Assembly (NCBI GenBank): GCA_024516035.1
Contig: CM044959.1
Location: forward strand, 10,049,665 to 10,113,664
From: Bactericera cockerelli
Lineage: Eukaryota; Arthropoda; Insecta; Hemiptera; Triozidae
Direction: 5' to 3'
Length of the DNA stretch: 64,000 nucleotides
Part shown: piece by piece, positions 24,936 through 37,000 of the stretch
How positions within the stretch are numbered: the stretch's first letter is position 1
Layout: each line of letters opens with the position of its first letter
Made by a program: the position numbers and the translations under genes
The notes under the pieces: generated by a model
What the model was told of the DNA's origin: nothing
Database searches by the model: none
What the model saw: the letters and a program-made list of their open reading frames with translations, nothing else

Positions 24936-25150
24936 GCCGACCTCCGTGGCTAAGTGGTTAAGAGCAATGGTTACTGACCCGGAGGTTGTAGGTTCGAATC
25001 CCGGCCGGAGCTGAAAATTCTGACCGAGTTTTTCTGTTTCCGGAATGGCATGGAAAGTTAAAGTGCACTGAAGTACCGCGAAAGCGGTTCCGAGACACAA
25101 TTTTTTTTTGAGGTCAGGTGCATGGGCTAATGGTCCCAATGCACAGGACA
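24936..25150 (+). mobile_element. Family B tRNA-derived SINE
   Basis: tRNA-like head: GACCTCCGTGGCTAAGTGGT, then GGTTCGAATCCCGGCCGGAG (box B). Body GAAAATTCTGACCGAGTTTT, GTTTCCGGAATGGCATGG, then AGTACCGCGAAAGCGGTTCC. Related copies: 49580 (+), 62280 (-) and 63395 (+, truncated). Confidence 0.8.
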
Positions 25151-25544
25151 CTATTTTATCCTGCTTCCTTTACTGAACAAGCAGTCCGCCTTTGGGACTC
25201 GTTGCCAAGGCACATCAGGATATCTGAAAAACTCTTTGTTTAGGTGACTGTTACTGAAGCACTTTGAAGGGTAGTGAAGCCATGGGGAATTGGCTACATT
25301 GGTAGGTTTTCTTTCTTTCTTTCTCTTATTATTATTATTCAACAATTTTGATCAATCTTTATTTACAATTTTTTATATACAGGTACAGTGAAAAGGTGTA
25401 ATTAATCAAAGGAAAACAAAGTTTGATCAAGGGTGGTGATAATGCCTCTGGCATTCTCTTCCTTTCTGATCTTCTTTTCCTTTCTCAGCTTCTTCTTACT
25501 CACTCTTTCTTGACCTTACCAAAGAGGCGTTCGTGAAGCCCCAT

Positions 25545-26105
25545 CCAAACCGGTGTTAAGCGTGTCGATCTACATGTTGATCAACATGTTGATTTGTTGA
25601 GTCGAACGCAACCAGACTCAGAGCGGTTATGATCAAAGGAAATTTTGTTGAACGAAAAAGATTCAGTAATTTCAGTACCTACTCAGCAGTCTAGAGAGAA
25701 GTAGATATGCATTTTTACTTTTCTACTAAAAAATTAAATTCGTTTTTGCTTGATTAAATTAAATTCGAAGTAGTCACTGTGGGCGAGTGTGTTAGCGCGC
25801 TAGGCATTGAACATAATATATAGTCACCTGGGTTCGATCCAAAGCGGGGCAGGAATTTTTCTGATCTGTACTCTGTAATAAATGAGTAGCTGCTTTGATG
25901 TGAAGCAGTGACCAGTGGTGGAATCATCAAACAAAATAATAAGTGCACCACACAACACAGTCCACACTAAAATGTTGAATCAACAAAAAAAGCGTCCACA
26001 TTGAAAATTCCGGGAACGGTGAAAAAAAAGGTCGGGACGGTGCAATATTGTTTAACATTTTGTCGATCAACATGTTGATCAACACTTCAGTACCGGTAGG
26101 GACGC
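25545..26105. mobile_element. MITE-like element with palindromic subterminal repeats, carrying a family A SINE
   Basis: The left end (~25546) reads CAAACCGGTGTTAAGCGTGT then GATCAACATGTTGAT; the right end (~26103) reads the complement, GATCAACATGTTGATCAACA then CTTCAGTACCGG. ATCAACATGTTGAT is itself a perfect palindrome present in both ends. The family A SINE at 25771-25945 lies inside. No transposase is seen. Confidence 0.6.
25771..25945 (+). mobile_element. Family A SINE, shortened
   Basis: GTAGTCACTGTGGGCGAGTG, GTTAGCGCGCTAGGCATTGA, box B GGTTCGATCC, then an internally deleted body with AATGAGTAGCTGCTTTGATG. It is inserted in the MITE-like element. Confidence 0.75.
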
Positions 26106-26285
26106 AGCTGAAGGTTTATTGGTAACATTTAGCTGAAAATCAATGTCAAATTCGTAATCAGCACCACAAAATCATTGGATTTGATATGTCACAACCTCCA
26201 TCTACGATAGATAATAAAAAAGTTAGTCAAAGCGGGTCCCCCCCAAAGTACCGGTAAATTGGGGCCGAGGTCCAAAAAGTTCAAG

Positions 26286-26322
<37 letters not shown>

Positions 26323-26802
26323 AAAAGATCCCTTTTATTTTTCTAATCTAAGAAAATGTTGTTATCTAACTTTTTTGTATGTATAACCAATTCAAAGAAG
26401 CGGCGCTTGCGGCCAAAAATGAACACAATACTTCCGATTTCTAATATAAGAAACTGTCAGTAAAAAAATAAAAAAAAATATATCAGCGTTAGCAAGTAGC
26501 AGGTACCTTCCGTGAAATCCCATTCATGATGGATACAACACTCCACAGTTAAAGTGAATGGCCATTTCATCAACTAAACACATTTAACTTTGCCCATTTT
26601 CCTGCCAGTGACATATCGAACAAGGTCTTGTCTACTAATTTAGGCCATCAGTAATGGAAAATTTTATTTCTAGCGTTTTAAGCAAATTTCAAAACTAATA
26701 ATCCTTTTTGGGTTTTTGTCTCGCACGGGGTTGTGAAAACTATTGAAGTTTTTATTTTTTATTTCCGAAATTGAAATAGCCAAGTTGGTTAAAGTTTTAA
26801 AA

Positions 26803-28045
26803 ATGTACACGCGCAGTGCTGCCCTGGCTGATAAGAGAAAATGCTCGCCGGATCTAGACGTCATCTTGCTAGACTCTATTGTGAAACCAAAAAGACGAAA
26901 GAGAATTGTGTGTCTTACGGAGAAACCTAGGAACTCTAGTCGGGAAAGTGTGAATGAGTGAGTTTATGCATAGCCCAAGACGATAGCTAGCCTCTGTGGC
27001 GTAATGGTTTTGACTACTGCCCGTAGTCCAGAATTCCCGAGTTCGATTCCTGGTAGTGGCAGACTTTTCGATGAAAATTCTGTTCCCTCCGAACACGTGA
27101 GTCTGGCTTACGGCCCTACCCAGGCTGGGTGAGTTTAATGTGGGTAGCTGGTACGATTCCCAGCGAATAGAGGTTAAAATCCTCGTCCTGACTACTTTTA
27201 ATCAGGACGTACATCAGAATTAGATTCAACTGGTCACAATAGATCGAAATATTTTAAAGAGAGGTCGGTGTGATAATTGGTGCTTCTCTTGTGGAACTCC
27301 AACCAGTGTATAATAATTAAAAAAGCCCAAGACGTGCTTAGACTGCTTAGGTGCTTAGCTATAGAATTGTTTCTTGAATGGTATCTTCACTGAAACATTA
27401 AGGAAGGAAATGATGAGCCAACAATTCAAATACTTTATTTCTTATAGTTGTTAATAATTTCTGATAGTCGTTTATAATACTATTGCTATATTTGTTCTAA
27501 TATCCAGTATCTAGTCAAGTGGTCAACGCGCTAGCCTGGTAATCCAGTTATCCGTTGGTTACCTGTTGGTTCGAATCCCACCCACTGCATGAATTTTCCC
27601 TTATTAATTTGAGTATGTGACCACATAATAATAAGTCTCTGAGGGTTAGGTGGTAGAAAATGCTTTGAGCAAGAACCTCGCCTGGTGGTTACCTTCTAAA
27701 GAGTGTTATTATTATCATTATTATTCAACCAGATTTGGAATTGAATTTTTTTTAATCTTTTATTTATTATTTTTTAATCATGTTTTTTTCTCAATCGTAC
27801 CACTCCTTCATTCTTCTAATTTGAAATTCAAGGGACAAAATCTCTATTTCGAGCTATCGAGTAGAATAGAAAATTCATTTTTACTTTTAAGTTAGGACAT
27901 ACTCGTATGTTATGTGTATATAAAATTTATCTATTTCTTTCCTTTTTATTGTTTATATTGTTACTATTTTTAATTTTTCATAAGAATTATTTGTACTGAA
28001 CATATAGGTATTAAAAGACATACCTATATGTATCTATTAAAGTAT

Positions 28046-28085
<40 letters not shown>

Positions 28086-31000
28086 TAAAACTTAAAATTG
28101 ATTACTTTTTCCAGCATGTCAATGGAGCTACAGAAGTTCAGCGCAAACGAACTCGAGAAGAAATGTGAAAGTCGACTGGGCGCTATGAAAGATAAATATG
28201 AGGAGGAGATTAGGGTTCTGAAAGCCCAACACTTCAAGGAGGTTCAGGTAAAGAAGGGCAAACATATGGAGGGGTAACCATAGTTTGGGATTCAGGGAAA
28301 ATGATAATCCCCCAAAAATACACTTCGTGTGCAAAAGACGCCAAGAAAATAACAATCCTTCTTAAATAGAATTACCTTGAAAATGATTGCCTAAAAAGGA
28401 ACTGATATCAAATGAAGGCCAAGTTCTTGTAAACTGGATATTATCTGGCCACAAAAGAGTCTCAAGTACAGGAATTAATCTGACATTTGGATATGATATT
28501 TCCCATTTTTCTGCTTTTTAACAATACTAAAATTTAACATTAAAAATCTTGGCAAGTTTGAAACATCAAAAAATTGCTTTGAACTTGCCAAGATTTTTAA
28601 TTTTAAATTTTAGTGTTGTTAAAAAGCAGAAAAATGGGAAATATCATATCCAAATGTCAGATTAATTCCTGTACTTGAGACTCTTTTGTGGCCAGATAAT
28701 ATCCAGTTTACAAGAACTTGGCCTTCATTTGATATCAGTTCCTTTTTAGGCAATCATTTTCAAGGTAATTCTATTTAAGAAGGATTGTTATTTTCTTGGC
28801 GTCTTTTGCACACGAAGTGTGTTTTTGGGGGATATCAGGTATTTTTGGTTGGTTACATTGTTTCCCATTTGCTAAATTCAACACATGAAATAAAGTAGAA
28901 TTTATTTTTATGAAAATATTCATGGCTTTTTTTCTATCTCACCATCTCTTTACTACGGCCCAATATTTCTAAAATATTAAGGTATTTCAACTTTTGATTT
29001 TTTGAGATTAGATCCTTTATTATGAATAACTCTCAAACGCTTCAATCTGCTTCATTTTATCAAATTTCGGACATTTACTTTTGGTTAATATAACTTGTTC
29101 TAATTTTCATTTAACTTGCAATTGAATCAGTTATTTTAAAAAGGGTTTAAGTCACAAAAGGTAAACTTTTGGAAAACTAAAAAAAACTATTTATTTCGGA
29201 AAATATAAAACATGGCATATTTTTTTCTTCGTGTAATGATTAATTAGGCTAAAAGACATTATGTAACTGATTTACAAACGTTTAAGTGTCATACTTTTCA
29301 AGTAAATTTTAGTTTTATAGGCTGGACTTATGTCCTTACTGAAATAAACACGAAAATAGGTAAATCCGTTAACCAAATATGCATATTATTTACCATTTTG
29401 GGTTGGGTCAACCACAAACTACATATTTTATGTCAATTTTGAGACAATTTAGGCTAGTATTTGAAGGATAAGGTAAAAAGAAAATCATCTTCAAATTTCA
29501 AGTATTAATAATAATAATGCTTTTTCTTTGTGTTATTATGTCACAATTTTAGTGGGTAGCGCAGAATCATAAGACTTTACCACTTTAATTTACAAGATCT
29601 TATATTATTTTTTGCCTAAGATTCTGCCACGGGTCGCTGCTTCACATTAAAGCAGCTACTCAGTTTTCCTCACGAGGTATGAGTGGACCCCGAACATCCA
29701 AGTACAGAGCAGAAAAAATCCTCCCCCGCTGGGAATTGAACCCAGGTCACCATGTGTGCAATGCCTAGCGCGCTAACTCGCTCTGCCACAGTGACTACTT
29801 ATACATACTAATGCTGCGAAGAGGTCTTGTGCTTCACCACAAATAAATCATACAATAACACAAATCATTGGCGCATTTAACAGGTTTAACATTACTAAAT
29901 AAACTGACCTTAAACTGAATAAAAAAATAAACTGAACAAATCTGATGGTATCAACAAGTAGTGTCTTCAATATGAGTGATTTCGAAAAGGGATTTAGTCA
30001 CGGACAAGATATTTAACTCGCTATAACTTCCTTATGACTGATCGGATTTGTGTCTTTCTCATACATAACGATGCGTCTAGGTCCATAGAATCCATTTTCA
30101 TAATAAAACAAATTTCGAAAAAAATGGACTTAAACCCTTTTCAAAATAACTGATTCAATTATTTTCAAAGGGTTTTGATTGGAGCGATCAAAATTCAGGA
30201 GCTTAGAAATGATCTATTTTTGTTTACCTTAATTCATTTACATAGTATCCCAACTACCTGCATACCGAATAAAATAATTTGTTTATACCCAAAATAACGA
30301 TATCCGAGGTTAATGTTTACTAACATGCTTCTTTGAAACACTTAAGGATCATGCTGATAACAACATGACCCTCTATTTTTTTATCTTTATTCGCACCCTA
30401 GTCCGAGTTCGAGAAAGAGAAAAATACATTCTCAAGATCTCAAGGTAGATTTGTAAATCTAGAGCCACCGCACATTTCCCCTCTTTAGTATCCTTACTCG
30501 GCACCAAAGGGGAGGTTCATATGACAAGCTACATCTCGTCTACTATGCTCATTTTTCGTCACGAGGTAGGTATGAGTGATTCGCACCCCGAACACCCGAG
30601 TACAGAGCATTTCAAATAAAAAAAATTCTACCCAGTTAACGGAATATTTTACATCTATTGTTTGATACAACACGTGCTGGACTGGTTTGCCTGGTACAAC
30701 AAAAGAAAAGAGTTTTATTTGTCTTTTTTGCAAGAAAGGTTCAATGTATTACGTAGGTACCCTTTCGTTAGTGTGTAGGTACCTGCATGTAAAGTCAAAC
30801 CTATTTTTTCGAACCGTAACTTCTTACAAGATATAGGTGATTTTCTTGGAATTGTTTTTACAACTATACCCATTTAGGTATGTATATGTATTATGTATTC
30901 TTTGTGCCATTATCAAATTCCCATTAAGGTTCTAGGTCAACACAAGAGATCAAGAGAACCGGAATCGCTTATGTGCACACAATAATATTGTAACCAAATT

Positions 31001-34000
31001 AACTATACATTTTTTGTCGATTCTGGGGTTTGAAGCCTTCCTGACTGGGTAGTGAGGATCTCACCTGCTAAGAGTATAACATGAATTTTCTGTAAGTTGG
31101 CCAAATTGTTACAGAACTCAAATTGATGAGTCACGGCTAGCAAGCCTGTGCAACATACTAAAACTAAAGATGACTTTTGCCACACCTAATTAGGTGCCAT
31201 CGACAGCGCGTTGAATACATCAATTCTCGTAGGATCACCAATGTTAAGCAAAGTCTAGCGAAGTGAAGACTTTATGATGCTGGCTATCTGGCCCAACCCA
31301 TGCTGGATGAGGTTAATGTGAGTAGCAGGTTTGTCAGTTTCCTGCTAATGGAGGGTAGTACCCCCGTCGTGATATGCAGTTGAAAGCGAAGTTAAACCCA
31401 TATTAAAAGTATTTTAATGGAGGACCTACCTAACTAGGTACCTACCTACTACCTACCTATAATTATTTTAGTTTTGTATCCTTATAATCCTTATAAAAAG
31501 CCTTATAATATCTTTAAGGTATTTCATTGAATAATTCACTCACCCACATCTTGAAAATTAAAAAAAAAACTAACTAGTCGAAAATAGTAGGTACATCTAT
31601 AATATCTAAGAACCTAATGAAGGTCAATGAAAGAAAAATAACACACCCTACACCCCTACAGTTCAGCAATCAATCGATACCTTAATTTTATTTCATTTAC
31701 GAGTGTGGTATCCCGATACTGAGAGCTCCGAAACTCGGAGAAGACACTCTAATCCAAAATATGTTGTGCGCTACCAATGACTTAAGGAGCTTATAACTCA
31801 AAAACCGTAAATTTTTCGAAGATAGCTATTCTGACGAGGAATCATCTGCCAAAACTCAGGAATATGTCCTGAAAGTTTCAGCTCGATACAATATAGCCTT
31901 AATAGCGATTCATGTGATTACGTGAAGAGAGGTCGGTGAACGTCAAAAATCAATAAAAATGTTATATCTCATAAATGGTTATAATTATATAAAAATTACA
32001 TAGAATTAAAAAAGCTGTAAATTAATCAAATAATTAATATACAAAGTTTCAGCTTTCTATCATTTGCCTCATTCGAGATATAGGTGATACCGCCAAAGCG
32101 CCGCCGAGTGACCGCGGAAGTTTTTTTTGTTAAAAACTTCGAGCTGCAAGCATTATGAACTCATAAACAAAATGTCATAATTTTAACTTGAACCATATGC
32201 CCATGGTAAGCCGAATGCGGAAAGAAAAAAATTAAGTATGAATCTTTTACTAATTTTGGGGGTGCTCGTAAAAGCGGTTAGGGGTGTCAGAAAAATATAA
32301 AATAAAAAGTAGTATTCTTCTATTCGACGAGGAAAATACGAATATGAAGAAAAAAATATAAAAAGTTTTGTCTAAGTAGGTCAAAATTACAAAAGAAAAT
32401 ACATACGAACTCGGTTTAGCGTAAGTATAGCACGCTCGTTTTGTTTTTCTTGGCGTTGCAAAACTAGCGTTTTGCTTGATTACAAGCCGTATTTTTTTCT
32501 TTCTAACCAAAGTGGAGTCAACTGGAATAAAATTAACGAACTGGAAGAAAGTCATTTTTCTTTTGGAAGAGGAAAAATCTTCTTCCAGTTTGGTTAACCA
32601 AAATAAATTTATAAAATTCTTGCTTCCATTTCTTTTATAGGTTAAGTCCATTGTTTATTTTTAAAAGTACCGAAACGCATTTTTCTTTCACGAATAGTAG
32701 GGAAGCTAAACTTGGAAAAAAATGGAAATATTTGAAAATACCGAACCTGGAAAAAGAACCTGGTCTGTTGTATTTTAAAAGTGATTTAATAATAATAAAA
32801 CTCTGTAGTGGAAGGTAACCACCAGGCGAGGTTAATGCTCGGAGCATTGTCTACCACCTAAGCCGCCGAGTCTTATTATTATGTGGTCACAAACTCAAAT
32901 TAATGAGGAAAAATTCATGCACTCTACCCTACCTGGATTACCAGACTAGCGCGTTAACCATTTCACTACCAGTGCACGGTATTTAGGGCCAAATTATAAA
33001 ATAGGATTACAAAAAAATAAAACAAGGCCAGACCGTCCTTCAAGGTTGGACTCAAGTTCTCTAGGAATGTTGGAAGTCCAACTTGAGGTATGGTCCAACC
33101 TTTGTTTTGTTGTTGTTTTAGCAGCCAGCTTGGCTACAGCTGGACGGGATAATGATGGTCTCCAGCCAACTTTATTTCAAAGTTGGCTTGTCCAGAACCA
33201 CATATTTCTACGTGCGATCAACCATCATAAGGACTTGGACTTTTCTTTATAAGCAATCAAACCCTTAGGAAACTGCAAGCTAGCGTGGCTTGTAAGAGTT
33301 GGCTAGTCTGTTCTCTGTTTTTACTCCTCTAGCGAGACACTGGTCTTCTCCCTGTTCAACGTCGCTTTCTTTGAATGTTTAATCCTATTATATAATTATG
33401 ACATGCCACTCGTATTCATACTTTTTATCAACATACACTAGATAGCAACATAACATCTTTACACAAGAGCTATCTTTACACAAGTGTCAGGTGATGAAGT
33501 TCTCAAGGTGTAATGAGGAATGTTTCTATACCTATACGATTCAATCTGTTCCTTTGAGATGGGTCAGCATAGTTAAAGATCTTGGCATTTTATTTGACCA
33601 GAAGCTTTCTTTTGCTTCCCACGTTTCCAACCTCAGCATGCGTTGTTTCAGACTTCTTGGATATGTTAATAGAAACTCGAAAGATTTATCTTCCGAGGCA
33701 TTCTATCTTCTTTACATATCCCTGATTCGATCTTTGCTTGAGTATGGCTGTGTGGTGTGGTCTCCTTTCTATGCTGTTCATAATGAATCTATTGAACGCG
33801 TTCAGAGGAAATTCCGCAGATACTTTTCTTTTCGTTATCATCATTGGATTTCAGATTTGCACTCACTATCTGAACGTAGGGAGTTGGCTGACTTGCACTT
33901 CTTAGAGAAATTAGTTGATGGGGGTATTGACTGCGCCAAACTACTTGAATTGGTTAAATTTGACTGTCACAGGCGGCTCAGGAAAAATAACGCCTACCAT

Positions 34001-37000
34001 GTTAACTTCTGTAGGACCAACTATACGTTCTTTGCTCCTATTAACAGGATGATGAGACAAGGAAATCAAAATATTCTGTGATATATATTTATTTACTTTC
34101 TCTATTCTTTATATTTCTAATTCTAGTCATGTTTTTGTTTGATATTATTTCGTTATATATACTTATTTTTCTAAATTATTACTTGTCATATTTTATCCAC
34201 GCCATTTTGAATTTTCTAATGTAGGTATTTATCTAGTTTTGCTTTGTAACTTATTTGTAATTTCTTTTCTTTTCCCCCCTCTGTTAACTACATTTTACTT
34301 TGCGGACGTATTTAGTCCGAATATTGTAGGAATGTACATGTATTTTATTTTTTATTCTTTAACTTTTTGTTAAATGTTTATATTGGATTCTTTCCGTTAA
34401 TAAAAGTGCCTTTGAGCACCATTACCATTACCAACAAGCAAATTAAATAGTTGAATTTTATTATGCGTATATCTCTAAATGTAATGTAAACACTCTAGCG
34501 CATGAATCCGTCTTCTGCGGATCGGATCCCACCCAATGCTTGGATTTTTCTTCCACATGTGAGTATGTGACCACATAACAATAAAACTCTGAAGGGTAGG
34601 TGATAGAAAATGCTTTGCAGATTAACCTCGCCTGGAAGGTTACCTTCCACTATTATTATTATTATTATTATTATTATCTGATCTGGTTGCAGGGTTTTCA
34701 GTGAAACCCTTACAATTAACACTGCGACCTAATCAGATCTATTGTGTTTATTAGATAGACACAGACAAAAAATAGACCTAATTAAAGTTGATTCTATTCG
34801 GTTTTAACGTCCTGATTTGAGATAATCCAGACGGGGGTTTTACCGTCCGTTCGCTGGGAATCGTACCAGCTACCCACATTAACCTCACCCAACCTGGGTA
34901 GGGCCGGAAATGTGAGGCTGGACGTGTTTGGAAGGAACAGAATTTTCTTCGAAACGTCTGCCCCAACCGGGAGTCGTCCTCTGGACTACGGGCAGCTGTC
35001 ACAACCATTACTCCACGGAGGCTGGAAAAAAAAGATTTTTAAAGAGGTTACTATTAATTTATTGTATCACTCGGTAAACAGTTTTACTTCCGAGAAATTT
35101 CTAGTATTAGAACGCGGAAGTATTGTGTTCGTTTTTGTAAAAAAAATATTTTTTTGCTCCGATTTCAATTTTTTTCATATTTCTGGACGTTTCATAACCT
35201 CGTGAGCAACTTTGGTCTGTTAAAAGTATTCCTTGTAACGCGCAAATCTCGGAAACTACTTGACCGATTTTGATGAAATTTTGCACACATATAGGAGACA
35301 TTCTGTAGATGGTTCAAATTTAAATTCATCAAATTCGTACTAGCGGTTCTGGGTGAAAAAGCTGTTCTGACTACTAACATTTTACTTAAACGCTTATATC
35401 TCGTGAACGGTACACCCGATTTTGATTTTGTATGTATATGCATATTATTGTTTTACATAGGCTATTTATAGTTATTTTTTAATTAATTATAATTTAACTC
35501 TGATATTTAAGAAAATCCGAAATTTTGGACAAAAAAGTAAAAAAATAAGGACCACGACTTGCCGATACAGAATTTTTTGTAGAATCTAGAATGAATAAAT
35601 AACGGTATTCTACCATAGAAAACAAATTTGAAGAAAATAGGTTCAGTCGTTTTGGAGATACAAGTAATTTGGTATAAAATCTCAAAATTGGCACGTGTAT
35701 ACAATGTGAAACCATCCCGAGGAAGTATTGTGTCCATAATTGGCAGTGTTTTTTGGTTTCTTTTCCCCAGAGCATGAAGCTGAAAGTGAAAGAAGACTTT
35801 GAGAAGACCACTTGTATCACTCGGTAAACAGTTTTTTTTTTTTTTGGTTGTTTTCCCCAGAATATGAAGCTGAAAGTGAAAGAAGACTTTGAGAAGACCA
35901 CTTGTATCACTCGGTAAAAAGTTTTTTTTTGGTTTCTTTTCCCCAGAACATGAAGCTGAAAGTGAAAGAAGACTTTGAGAAAACGCTCGGAGTGGCAAAC
36001 AGCGTGATACTAATCGATGACCAGGAAGTGAAGAGCACTCAGCTGACACTCAAGGAGCAGCTTGAGGCCAGCCTTGCTCAGAACAAGGAATACGAACAGC
36101 TCAATACTATCCTCAGGAAACAGTTCGAGGATAAGGAGAACGAGGTAACTATTTGGTTTGCATACATAAAAATAAATATGTAGATTGATTTATAAATGTG
36201 TTTCTTTGTGTTATTATATCACAATATTAATAGCGCAGAATAAAAGTGCTCAGAATAAGGAATACGAACAGCTCAATACTATCCTCAGGAAACAGTTTGA
36301 GGATAAGGAGAACGAGGTAATTTTTTTTTTTTTTTTTTTAAGAATAAGGAATACGAACAGCTCAATACGATCCTCAGGAAACAGTTTGAGGATAAGGAGA
36401 ACGAGGTAATTTTTTTTTTTAAGAATAAGGAATACGAACAGCTCAATACTATCCTCAGGAAACAGTTTGAGGATAAGGAGAACGAGGTAATTTTTTTTTT
36501 TTTTTTTAAAGAATAAGGAATACGAACAGCTCAATACGATCCTCAGGAAACAGTTTGAGGATAAGGAGAACGAGGTAATTATTATTTTTTTTTTTTTAAA
36601 GAATAAGGAATACGAACAGCTCAATACTATCCTCCGGAAACAGTTTGAGGATAAGGAGAACGAGGTAATTATTATTATTATTTTTTTTTAAAGAATAAGG
36701 AATACGAACAGCTCAATACGATCCTCAGGAAACAGTTTGAGGATAAGGAGAACGAGGTAATTATTATTATTTTTTTTTTTTAAAGAATAAGGAATACGAA
36801 CAGCTCAATACTATCCTCCGGAAACAGTTTGAGGATAAGGAGAACGAGGTAATTATTATTTTTTTTTTTTTTTTAAGAATAAGGAATACGAATAGCTAAA
36901 TACTATCCTCAGGAAACAGTTCGAGGATAAGGGAACGAGGTAATTTTTTTTTTTTTTTTTTTTTAAGAATAAGGAATACGAACAGCTCAATACTATCCTC

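Noticed and set aside
33046..33252. A 68-codon frame with a hydrophobic stretch
   Set aside because: It lies in a dispersed repeat also seen at 53265 in the other orientation; no signal of a gene.
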